A program made the translations under genes and the position numbers. From MWBF01 sp040772005 (lineage in GTDB: Bacteria > Chloroflexota > Anaerolineae > CG2-30-64-16), in the NCBI GenBank assembly GCA_040772005.1, contig JAXGYZ010000004.1, forward strand, positions 186,001 through 250,000: 64,000 nucleotides of DNA. The letters are read 5' to 3'. This document shows positions 18,469-25,533 of this stretch, piece by piece. Numbering within the stretch: position 1 is the first letter of the stretch; every line of letters begins with the position of its first letter. The notes under the pieces were generated by a model that ran no database searches, was not told where the DNA came from, and saw nothing but the letters and a program-made list of their open reading frames with translations.

Positions 18469-19761
18469 ATGTCAACCATGATTGCTGATGTCGTGGGTCG
18501 CGAAATTCTGGATTCGCGCGGCAACCCCACAGTCGAAGTCGAAGTCTGGCTCGAAAACGACGTGATGGGCCGCGCGGCAGTGCCCTCCGGCGCATCCACC
18601 GGCATACACGAAGCGCTGGAACTGCGCGACGGCGACAAGGGTCGCTTCGGCGGCAAGGGCGTCCTGCAGGCAGTCGAGCACGTCAACAATGAGATTGCCG
18701 AAGCCCTGCTGGGCATGGACGCGCTGGACCAGGTAGGCGTCGACCAGGTCATGCTGGAGGCGGACGGCACGAAGAACAAGAGCAAGCTCGGCGCGAACGC
18801 GATCCTCGGCGCAAGCCTGGCCGTGGCCCGCGCGGCGGCAGAGGCCAGCGGGCTGCCGCTCTACCGCTACCTGGGCGGCGTCGGCGCGACGTTGCTGCCC
18901 GTCCCCATGATGAACATCATGAACGGCGGCGCGCACGCCAGCTTCGAGAGCACCGACTTCCAGGAATTCATGATTGCGCCCATCGGCGCGCCGACCTTCC
19001 GCGAGGCTGTGCGCTGGGGCTCCGAGACCTATCAGGCGCTGAAAGCCGTCCTCAAGGGCAAGGGCTTCAGCACCGGTGTCGGCGATGAGGGCGGCTTTGC
19101 ACCCAAGCTGGGCGCCAACTCTGAGGCCATCGAGTTGATCCTGACCGCCATCGAAAAGGCGGGCTACAAGCCCGGCGAGGACATCGCCATTGTGATTGAC
19201 CCCGCAGTCAGCGAAATCTACGAAGATGACGGCACCTATCTGCTGCGCCGCGAGGGCGGGAAAAAACTGACCTCTGCGGAGCTGGTCGACCTGTGGGCCA
19301 GTTGGGTGGCGCAGTACCCCATCATCTCGATCGAAGACGGTTTTGCGCAGGATGACTGGGCCGGCTGGAAACTGATGACCGAGCGGCTGGGCAATAAGAT
19401 TCAGCTCGTCGGCGACGACCTGTTCGTCACCAACGTCGAGCGCCTGGCGCGCGGCATCAGCGAAAACGCCGGCAACTCGGTCCTGATCAAGCTCAACCAG
19501 ATCGGCACGCTGACCGAGACGATTGCCGCCATCACGATGGCCCGCCGTGTGGGCTGGACCGCGATGGTCTCGCATCGCTCCGGCGAGACCGGCGACACCT
19601 TCATCGCCGACCTCACGGTGGCGATGGGCACCGGCCAGTTGAAGACCGGCGCGCCTGCCCGCAGCGAGCGCGTGGAGAAGTACAATCAGCTCATGCGCAT
19701 CGAGGATGAGCTGGGCCCGGCCGCGCAGTATGCCGGCCGCAGCGCGTTCCGACACCTTTAA
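18469..19761 (+). CDS. eno: Enolase
   Basis: Phosphopyruvate hydratase, 2-phosphoglycerate to phosphoenolpyruvate in glycolysis; 430 residues, normal length. Catalytic and metal-binding segments are intact: HASFESTDFQEFM near 160, VGDEGGFAPK near 205 (general acid Glu), DPAVSE near 244, SIEDGF near 287, VGDDLFVTN near 314, LIKLNQIGT near 340 (catalytic Lys) and SHRSGETGD near 368. AGGAGGT ribosome site. Other lower-glycolysis genes (gap, pgk, tpiA) are 27-33 kb away in this window rather than next to it. Confidence 0.98.
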   Translation: MSTMIADVVGREILDSRGNPTVEVEVWLENDVMGRAAVPSGASTGIHEALELRDGDKGRFGGKGVLQAVEHVNNEIAEALLGMDALDQVGVDQVMLEADGTKNKSKLGANAILGASLAVARAAAEASGLPLYRYLGGVGATLLPVPMMNIMNGGAHASFESTDFQEFMIAPIGAPTFREAVRWGSETYQALKAVLKGKGFSTGVGDEGGFAPKLGANSEAIELILTAIEKAGYKPGEDIAIVIDPAVSEIYEDDGTYLLRREGGKKLTSAELVDLWASWVAQYPIISIEDGFAQDDWAGWKLMTERLGNKIQLVGDDLFVTNVERLARGISENAGNSVLIKLNQIGTLTETIAAITMARRVGWTAMVSHRSGETGDTFIADLTVAMGTGQLKTGAPARSERVEKYNQLMRIEDELGPAAQYAGRSAFRHL

Positions 19762-19763
19762 CG

Positions 19764-19832
19764 AATGAGAAACGAGTAACGAGTAACGAGTAAAATCACT
19801 CGTTACTCGTTACTTCTTACTCGTTTCTCGTC
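19764..19832. repeat. ACGAGTAACGAG palindrome, copy 1
   Basis: Three ACGAGTA units followed by their inverse (ACTCGTTACTCGTTACT...ACTCGTTTCTC) form a long hairpin right after the enolase stop. The same repeat type follows tpiA at 51957-52018. It may act as a terminator-like structure for glycolytic messages. Confidence 0.7.
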
Positions 19833-19837
19833 ACACC

Positions 19838-19874
19838 TTGACATCGCTCTCCCCTCCCCGTTACAATCCCCTGC
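19838..19874 (+). promoter_or_regulatory. Promoter giving a probable leaderless message
   Basis: TTGACA (19838-19843), 18 bases, TACAAT (19862-19867). The ATG of the next gene is at 19875, only seven bases after the -10 box, at or next to the predicted transcription start, and no purine-rich ribosome site precedes it. This points to a leaderless mRNA. Confidence 0.75.
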
Positions 19875-20576
19875 ATGGCCGATAAGGACGTTCTATATCA
19901 CGAAGTGCTGGAAGCCTTCCAGGCAGGCGGCTGCGCCCTCTGCCGGCTGGCGTACCGGGCCAGCGACAGTTACCTGAACGCGCTGCTGCACGAAGGCGTC
20001 ACGGATGTGAAGCTGCGCGAGGAACTGCGCGCCGCGCGCGGCGTCTGCCATCGCCATGCTGCACGGCTGACAGGCAAGCGCGGCTCGGTCCTGGGCACGG
20101 CCATCGTCTACCGCGATGTCATCAACACCCTGACCAAAGCCCTGGAAGCTGAACAGACGCCCCCGTCCGGACTATTCGGCGTCCCGTGGGGCCGCCGCGA
20201 TTCCGGTCTGGCCCGTAGCCTGGCCGCGACAGGCGCGTGCCCGGCCTGCCTGCTGGAGCGCGACTCCGAGCAACGCACCGCCAAGATTCTGCTCCGCCAT
20301 GTCAACGACTCCGCCATCAGCGCCGCCTATGTCGCGGCGGGCGGCCTGTGCCTGCCGCACTTTCAGATTGTCCTCGATCATGCCGGGCAGGGCGCCGCCC
20401 GACTCCTGGCCGGCTGGCAAGCAACGGCCTGGCGCAAGCTGCGCGACGAGCTGGACGAACTGATTCGCAAGCACGATCATCGCTTCCGGACCGAGCGCAT
20501 CACCGACGAAGAGTCGGATTCGTGGCTGCGTGCGGTCGCCGCGGTCGTCGGTCGCGCCGAGCCGCCCGTTACGTGA
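19875..20576 (+). CDS. DUF6062 family protein, cysteine/histidine rich
   Basis: Soluble protein of 233 residues with four Cys/His clusters in regular spacing: CALCRLAY near 17, CHRHAARL near 57, CPACLLE near 121 and CLPHF near 156. This matches the DUF6062 family, whose function is unknown; the pattern suggests two metal or Fe-S sites made of paired half-motifs. It has its own promoter and probably a leaderless transcript. It is flanked by enolase and, downstream, a palindrome at 20601-20627 and a multihaem cytochrome gene, without operon spacing. Confidence 0.8.
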   Translation: MADKDVLYHEVLEAFQAGGCALCRLAYRASDSYLNALLHEGVTDVKLREELRAARGVCHRHAARLTGKRGSVLGTAIVYRDVINTLTKALEAEQTPPSGLFGVPWGRRDSGLARSLAATGACPACLLERDSEQRTAKILLRHVNDSAISAAYVAAGGLCLPHFQIVLDHAGQGAARLLAGWQATAWRKLRDELDELIRKHDHRFRTERITDEESDSWLRAVAAVVGRAEPPVT

Positions 20577-20600
20577 TATGAAAACCGGCTGTCCCCTCTT

Positions 20601-20627
20601 GTAGGACGGGTTGGCAACCCGTCCTAC
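20601..20627. repeat. GTAGGACGGGTTGGCAACCC palindrome
   Basis: Perfect inverted repeat with arms GTAGGACGGGTT and AACCCGTCCTAC around GGC. Short hairpin after the DUF6062 gene; shares GTAGG...CCTAC ends with other intergenic palindromes here. Confidence 0.65.
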
Positions 20628-20766
20628 GCGCGGCCCGCCTCCCGCCAAACCATGTTGACACCTGCACCATACAATACTATACTGCGGGTACATTTGCGTC
20701 CCACATCACCACCTGGGCTCCCAACGCGTTCGACTCTATCGAGTTTATATCGCCAGGAGGAGGACC

Positions 20767-22737
20767 ATGACCCACCCCAACCCGCCTGAGCCCGCTGCCG
20801 GGGCACGTCCCAGCCCCGCTGACAGGCCTCAGGCTGTCCCGCCCGCGCCTGCGCGCCCGCGCCGCCGACGCTGGCCGCTGATCATCTTGGGCACGCTTGC
20901 GGCCCTCGTGTTCTTGTTGGTCTTCTTTGTCGCCTCTACCGAACTGCTGCACTACACCGAATCTACCGCGTTCTGCTCGCTGTGCCATGTGATGAAGCCG
21001 GAATACACGGCTTATCACAACTCACCGCACGCCCGGGCCGAGTGCGGCACGTGCCACATCGGGCCGGGCGCCATCCCCGCGATCCAGGCCAAGCTGGCGA
21101 ACGTGCGCTACGTCTGGGTTTATCCGACCAACACATACGAACGGCCCATCCCCTCACCGATTCACAGCCTGCGGCCGGTCGAGGTAGTCTGCGAGCAGTG
21201 CCACTGGCCGCAGAAATTCTACGGCGAACGGCTGGTAACGCTCAACCAGTATGCCCAGGATGAGGAGAACACCCTCACGCAGACCGTGATGGCGATACGC
21301 ACGGGCGGGGGACCGGTTGCCGAGGGTCAGGGCCGCGGCATCCACTGGCACATTGCCAACCCCGTGTACTACGTTGCCACCGACGAGAAGCGCCAGGAGA
21401 TTCCCTGGGTGCAGGCGGAGTTCAACGGCGTCGTCACGGAGTACCTGTCCACCGACAGCGACCTGACGCCGGAGGCGCTCAGCCAGATGGAAAAGCGGAA
21501 GATGGACTGCGTGGACTGCCACAACCGCGCCTCGCACGACTTCCGCCGGCCCACGGAGATGGTGGATGAGGCGCTGGCCTCCGGCCTCCTGCCCGCAGAC
21601 CTGCCCAACCTCAAGGCGCAGGCGGTTGCCGTGCTGGAGAAGCAGTATGCCACGGAAGACGAGGCCGCGCAGGCGATTGCTGCAGTCGAGGACTATTACG
21701 CGAACAACTACGCCAATGTCTATGCCGCCCGGCAGCAGGAGATCAGCGATGTAGTTGCGACCCTGCAGAACATCTTCGACCGCACGCAGTTCCCGTTCAT
21801 GAACGTCACGTGGCAGTCACACCCGAACAACATCGGCCACAAGGACTTCCCCGGCTGCTTCCGCTGCCACGACGGCAAGCATCTCAGCAGCGACAACCAG
21901 GCCATCCGGCTGGAGTGCAACATCTGCCACAGCATCCCGCAGGTGGCCGGGCCGGGCCAGCCCGCGCCGGTCGTGGGGCCCAAGCCCCTCAACGAGCCTG
22001 CATCACACATGAGCACGACCTGGCTGGCCGAGCACCGCTTCCAGTTCGATGACTCCTGTGCCGCCTGCCACACGGTTACGAACCCAGGCGGCAGCGACAA
22101 CTCCAGCTTTTGCTCGAACAGCGCGTGCCATGCGACCGAATGGCAGTTCGCGGATTTGAACGCACCGGAGATTCGTGCCCTGTCTGAGCCGCCGCGCGTC
22201 CCGTCCAGCGGCGAGGCTGAGCCGGTGCCGCACCCCATCGGCGCGAAGACGGACTGCGCGCTGTGCCACGCTGCCGGCAAGGTGCATCCGTGGCCCGACA
22301 ACCACGCCTCGTTCACTGTGACGATGTGTACGCAGTGTCATACAGCCGAGGTGCAGGAGGGCGAGCAACCGCCGCCCGGCGCGCCGCGCATCCCCCACCA
22401 GTTGGAGGGGATGGGCGAATGCACGCTGTGCCACAGCGAAAACCCGCCGCCCGGGTTCACAGCGATGCCGCCCAGCCACGCGACATTCTCGGTGGACATC
22501 TGCCAGAGCTGCCACCAACCGGTAGGGGCGGAAGAACCTGAACCCGCTGCGCCGCCCGCTCCGCCGGCCGAGGGGGAAGGTGAAGCAACCGCACCGCCCG
22601 CTATCCCGCACGAACTGGAAGGCCGCGAGAACTGCCTGATGTGCCATGATCCGGAGGGCCAGGTCAAGCCGGCCCCCGCAGACCATGTGGGCCGGGCCGT
22701 CGAGACCTGCCAGATGTGCCACCAGCCGGAGGGGTAA
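20767..22737 (+). CDS. NapC/NirT-type membrane-anchored multihaem cytochrome c (14 haem sites)
   Basis: Membrane-anchored quinol-linked electron carrier of 656 residues. Pro/Arg-rich cytoplasmic N-terminus, one membrane anchor at about 37-57, then haem motifs: CSLCH 70, CGTCH 93, CEQCH 142, CVDCH 248, CFRCH 364, CNICH, CAACH, one CSNSACH (CX4CH), then CALCH, CTQCH, CTLCH, CQSCH, CLMCH, CQMCH. The last six form three tandem di-haem modules of about 55 residues, each opening with PH(P/Q/E) plus a Leu/Ile and linked by Pro/Glu-rich spacers. The N-terminal part resembles NapC/NirT, but the length and haem number are far above the usual four. GGAGGAGG ribosome site. May pass electrons from quinol to the exported decahaem cytochrome. 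Confidence 0.9.
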   Translation: MTHPNPPEPAAGARPSPADRPQAVPPAPARPRRRRWPLIILGTLAALVFLLVFFVASTELLHYTESTAFCSLCHVMKPEYTAYHNSPHARAECGTCHIGPGAIPAIQAKLANVRYVWVYPTNTYERPIPSPIHSLRPVEVVCEQCHWPQKFYGERLVTLNQYAQDEENTLTQTVMAIRTGGGPVAEGQGRGIHWHIANPVYYVATDEKRQEIPWVQAEFNGVVTEYLSTDSDLTPEALSQMEKRKMDCVDCHNRASHDFRRPTEMVDEALASGLLPADLPNLKAQAVAVLEKQYATEDEAAQAIAAVEDYYANNYANVYAARQQEISDVVATLQNIFDRTQFPFMNVTWQSHPNNIGHKDFPGCFRCHDGKHLSSDNQAIRLECNICHSIPQVAGPGQPAPVVGPKPLNEPASHMSTTWLAEHRFQFDDSCAACHTVTNPGGSDNSSFCSNSACHATEWQFADLNAPEIRALSEPPRVPSSGEAEPVPHPIGAKTDCALCHAAGKVHPWPDNHASFTVTMCTQCHTAEVQEGEQPPPGAPRIPHQLEGMGECTLCHSENPPPGFTAMPPSHATFSVDICQSCHQPVGAEEPEPAAPPAPPAEGEGEATAPPAIPHELEGRENCLMCHDPEGQVKPAPADHVGRAVETCQMCHQPEG

Positions 22738-22770
22738 GGGGCAGGAATCCCGAGTGTTGCGCCACAGCGC

Positions 22771-22840
22771 AGACTGGAGTCGAGGCTTTAGTAAGCCTAA
22801 CAAGACCGTTGGTGTAGGGGCGAGGTGATCTCGCCCCTAC
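22771..22840. repeat. Solo GGAGTCGAGGCTTTAG half and GTAGGGGCGAGG palindrome
   Basis: 22774-22797 carries one arm of the GGAGTCGAGGCTT element found in full at 25154, 37801 and 55181. Directly after it, 22814-22840 is a perfect palindrome with arms GTAGGGGCGAGGT and (G/A)TCTCGCCCCTAC. It lies between convergent genes (cytochrome and phosphatase) and may end both transcripts. Confidence 0.65.
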
Positions 22841-22866
22841 AGGTACTGCCAGGCGTACTCTGCCAG

Positions 22867-24039
22867 CTACAGGTGCTCCACCGTAATGACCTTGCCGTGC
22901 AGGCGGAGCTTCTCGATCAGCGCCTCGAGGTAAATCTGGCGCATCGGCACCCCGCGCACCACGTCGGCCAACTGCTGCGGGTTGATGGCATCCCCGACGA
23001 TGAAGTGAATCTGGTCCGCGTGCAGCAGCGCGCGGGCCAGTTTTATGCCCACGTCCTGGTCCGGCGGCAGGTCGGCCGCAGTCTGGATGGTGCGCAGCCG
23101 GTCCACGGCCGCGCTCAGCGTCAGGATGCCCTCGGTAACGAGGTCCACGCCTTCCAGCAGGCCCGGCGGCGGCAGCTTCGGCCCCGCCGCAGGAACAGGC
23201 GCGCGCGCCGCAGGCTGCCACGCCACGCGCAGCGGCTTGCCCAGCACCCGCGCGGCCACCTGCGCGGTCGTCCCGCCGCAGATGATCTTCACGCCCTCCG
23301 CGGCCATGAGCTTGCCCACGGCCTCCGCATCCCGCGCCGGATTCGCGGGCGGGCCGGTCAGCACCGTGACCTTGCGCTTGGGCCGCACCCACATCGCCAC
23401 GGCAGTCGCATCGTCGCCCGGCTTGTCATTGGACAGCTTGAGGCAGGTGCGCCGCAGTGCGCCGACAAGCTGCCGGGTATCCCCGCGGGTCTCCGCCCAA
23501 CGCCGGACGGCCGTGGCGATGTTCTGCCAGCCGAAGCCCATGCGGTACAGCCCGCCGACCCCTGCGTGGATGTAGCCGTCGCTGACCATGACGAGGTAAT
23601 CGCCCAGCGCCAGCCGGAACTGCGCCTCGCGAATCGTCCGCCCGGAGACGACCCGCTCGCGCACCGGCAGGTCCACGACTTTGCCTCCGCGCGCGAGGAT
23701 CAGGGGCGGGCTGTCATATTCGGCCAGATAGGCCTCGCGCGCCTTGTGGATGCGCAGGACGGCGAAGGTCGCGTACGCGAGATGCCGCACCTGGCACTCC
23801 GGCAGCGTCTCAACGAGCGTCTCCACGACCGCATCGATGCTGGCGCCCTTCTCCAGCATGGAGGCCGCGATTTCTGCGGTCAGGGTGGCGAGGATGTTGG
23901 CCTTGACGCCGCTGCCCAGGCCGTCGGAGAGGACGACAATCAGGTCTTCGGGCGTCGAAACGACCTTGACCCAGTCGCCGCACAATTCCTCATTGTGCTT
24001 GCACAGGTTGTCCCAGGCGATTTCAACGATCTGCGGCAT
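22867..24039 (-). CDS. SpoIIE-type PP2C serine phosphatase
   Basis: Phosphatase of 390 residues; start taken at ATG 24039 (MPQIVEIAWDN, GAGG upstream). PP2C/SpoIIE signatures: VVLSDGLGSGVKANILATL near 36, YLVMVSDGY near 160, and KPGDDATAVAMW near 215, which provide the metal-binding aspartates. The last 170 residues form a second region with TGPP, GGTTAQVAARVLG and GDAINP segments, typical of the hydrogenase-linked SpoIIE group rather than sporulation SpoIIE. It overlaps the [2Fe-2S] protein gene by 17 bases and follows Rex. In anaerobes this trio precedes electron-bifurcating hydrogenase genes; none is next to it here. Target unknown. Confidence 0.9.
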   Translation of the reverse strand: MPQIVEIAWDNLCKHNEELCGDWVKVVSTPEDLIVVLSDGLGSGVKANILATLTAEIAASMLEKGASIDAVVETLVETLPECQVRHLAYATFAVLRIHKAREAYLAEYDSPPLILARGGKVVDLPVRERVVSGRTIREAQFRLALGDYLVMVSDGYIHAGVGGLYRMGFGWQNIATAVRRWAETRGDTRQLVGALRRTCLKLSNDKPGDDATAVAMWVRPKRKVTVLTGPPANPARDAEAVGKLMAAEGVKIICGGTTAQVAARVLGKPLRVAWQPAARAPVPAAGPKLPPPGLLEGVDLVTEGILTLSAAVDRLRTIQTAADLPPDQDVGIKLARALLHADQIHFIVGDAINPQQLADVVRGVPMRQIYLEALIEKLRLHGKVITVEHL

Positions 24040-24274
24040 GCAGAACCTCGTCGACGAAGAACTGCTCCGCATCCAGCGGGTTCAGGCCGTGAAAGACGCG
24101 CTCGCCCACGCGCACGGACACGCCCATCGAGCACTGCTCCATGCAGAACGCGCCGGTCAGTTCCACCTGCGTCTCGAGCCCGTGCTCGCGGATCAGGCGG
24201 TCGAAGGTCTCGGCCAGCTTCTCCGACCCGCGCACGTAACACGAACTGCCGACACACACGACGATAGACAACAT
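24023..24274 (-). CDS. Thioredoxin-like [2Fe-2S] ferredoxin, NuoE/HydC-like
   Basis: Small protein of 83 residues. Two cysteine pairs, CVGSSC near 7 and CMEQC near 44, bind a [2Fe-2S] cluster in the thioredoxin-like ferredoxin family (NuoE C-terminal domain, HydC). The start at 24274 has AGGAGA upstream and gives the normal N-terminus MLSIVVCVGSSC. Lies between Rex and the SpoIIE-type phosphatase, overlapping the latter. Likely a redox partner or sensor for that phosphatase or for a hydrogenase encoded elsewhere; this is inference from context. Confidence 0.9.
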   Translation of the reverse strand: MLSIVVCVGSSCYVRGSEKLAETFDRLIREHGLETQVELTGAFCMEQCSMGVSVRVGERVFHGLNPLDAEQFFVDEVLHAADR

Positions 24275-24295
24275 GCAATCTCCTGGGACGGGGTT

Positions 24296-24388
24296 CGAAG
24301 GTTGGAAAGTAGCAGGTTGGCAGGTTGGCAGGTTGAAGCGTCGGCCGCCCGTAACATGCAACCTTTGAACCTGCAACCTTCAACCTAT
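24296..24388. repeat. GCAGGTTGG repeat cluster
   Basis: Three direct CAGGTTGG units at 24310-24336 and the inverse AACCTGCAACC/CAACCT units at 24358-24388 flank about 25 bases, making an interrupted hairpin between the Rex stop and the ferredoxin start. Confidence 0.5.
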
Positions 24389-25021
24389 TTTGCGGCGGCT
24401 GATGTGGTGCGACAGCGTGGCGAGCTCCGCGGCCAGGTCCTCGTTCTTGACCAGGACATCTGCGGGCAGGGCCAGCTTACACGGGGCGAAGTTCCAGATG
24501 GCCCGCACGCCGCCCGCCACGAGTCGCTCCGCCACATCCTGCGCGGCCTGCTCCGGCACGGCGATGATGCCGATCTGCACCTGCAGGCGGCTCACCAGGT
24601 CGATGAGCTTCGCGACCGGCAGAATCTGGCGGCCGTCGGGCAGCGCGCCGAGCTTCGCCGGGTCCGCATCGAACAGGGCGATGATGCGCAGGCCGTAACG
24701 CGCAAAGCCTTCATAAACCGCCAGCGCGGTCCCCAGATGGCCGGCGCCTACCACCACGGCTTCCTTGTCATTCACAAGGCCGAGAAAATCCTCCAGCCCC
24801 GCGGCCAGGGCCCGCACGTCGTACCCGATCCCTGGCCGGCCCTCGTAATCCAGGTAGCCGAGGTCCTTGCGCACCTGCGCATCGGGTACGCCCGCGGCAT
24901 CGCCCAGTTCCCTGGACGACATCACGGCCTGGCCTTGTGCCAGCGCCTGCACGAGCCGCCGGTAGTAAATGGGCAGGCGGCGCAGGCTGGGTGGAGGGAT
25001 GCCGACGGGGTGGGAGTTCAT
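24380..25021 (-). CDS. rex: Redox-sensing transcriptional repressor Rex
   Basis: NADH/NAD+-sensing repressor of 213 residues, normal length. N-terminal winged helix (about 10-80) with LPIYYRRLVQAL and VRKDLGYL; Rossmann domain with VVVGAGHLGTAL near 90, FDADPAKLG near 115, IAVPEQAAQDVA near 155 and the family motif NFAPCKLALP near 187. Start at 25021 has GAGGAG upstream. First gene of a Rex, [2Fe-2S], SpoIIE-phosphatase unit with its own sigma-A promoter. No clear Rex operator (TTGTGAAnnnnTTCACAA type) was found in the promoter, so autoregulation is not shown. Confidence 0.96.
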   Translation of the reverse strand: MNSHPVGIPPPSLRRLPIYYRRLVQALAQGQAVMSSRELGDAAGVPDAQVRKDLGYLDYEGRPGIGYDVRALAAGLEDFLGLVNDKEAVVVGAGHLGTALAVYEGFARYGLRIIALFDADPAKLGALPDGRQILPVAKLIDLVSRLQVQIGIIAVPEQAAQDVAERLVAGGVRAIWNFAPCKLALPADVLVKNEDLAAELATLSHHISRRKIG

Positions 25022-25074
25022 GACGCCACTCCTCTCATCTGTGCTGGACGTATGACCGCGTTCTATGGCTGAGG

Positions 25075-25102
25075 ATTATAACGCTATCCGGCTTCGTGTC
25101 AA
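25075..25102 (-). promoter_or_regulatory. Sigma-A promoter of rex
   Basis: Minus strand TTGACA (25097-25102), 16 bases, TATAAT (25075-25080). Predicted start near 25068, about 47 bases before the rex ATG. Confidence 0.8.
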
Positions 25103-25153
25103 ATCGCACGAATATCCCAGACCTACGAGGATCAACAGCCCTCGCATGCAACG

Positions 25154-25275
25154 AGGAATTCCGAATGCAGCCGGAGTCGAGGCTTCAGCCGGTTAGGTCG
25201 TGCATGTACACAGGCCACCTAACCGGCTGAAGCCTCGACTCCAGATTGCGCCATAGCGCGATACCTGGAATGCCT
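25154..25275. repeat. GGAGTCGAGGCTT palindromic element, full copy
   Basis: Arms GGAGTCGAGGCTTCAGCCGG with TTAGGT and the perfect inverse around a short spacer (25172-25242), inside outer AGGAATTCC/TGGAAT ends. Member of a family at 22774 (half), 37801 and 55181. It sits directly beside the 172-base element copy B. Confidence 0.8.
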
Positions 25276-25285
25276 CGGCTGCATC

Positions 25286-25457
25286 GGGTGCGTTTCACGT
25301 TGGGGGCGCGGCCATCGCGGATAAACGAATGCGCTGGCGCGCCACGAATACGCCAATCGTGGGCGCCGCGGCGGGATATTCGTGTATCCGTGCCCAGCGC
25401 CGCAGCGCCATTCGCGTATGCGCGCTGGCCGCGTTCGCCCCCAGTATGAAACGCGCC
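25286..25457. repeat. 172-base imperfect palindromic element, copy B
   Basis: Same length and orientation as copy A at 15442-15613, with only a few base differences. It ends 18 bases before the -35 box of the acetyl-CoA synthetase promoter. The 25022-25533 gap therefore holds the rex promoter, a GGAGTCGAGGCTT element, this element and the acs promoter, but no gene. Confidence 0.85.
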
Positions 25458-25475
25458 CCGACCAATCTGCATTGG

Positions 25476-25505
25476 TTGCAATCTTGTGCAAATCTTGAGT
25501 ATAAT
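25476..25505 (+). promoter_or_regulatory. Promoter and candidate operator of acetyl-CoA synthetase
   Basis: TTGCAA (25476-25481), 18 bases, TATAAT (25500-25505). The inverted repeat TTGCA-N6-TGCAA (25476-25491) covers the -35 box and could bind a dimeric regulator. Confidence 0.7.
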
Positions 25506-25533
25506 AAAACCCAAACCCGACCCGGAGGATATT

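Noticed and set aside
25022..25110. Rex operator in the rex promoter
   Set aside because: No TTGTGAA...TTCACAA-like inverted repeat found.
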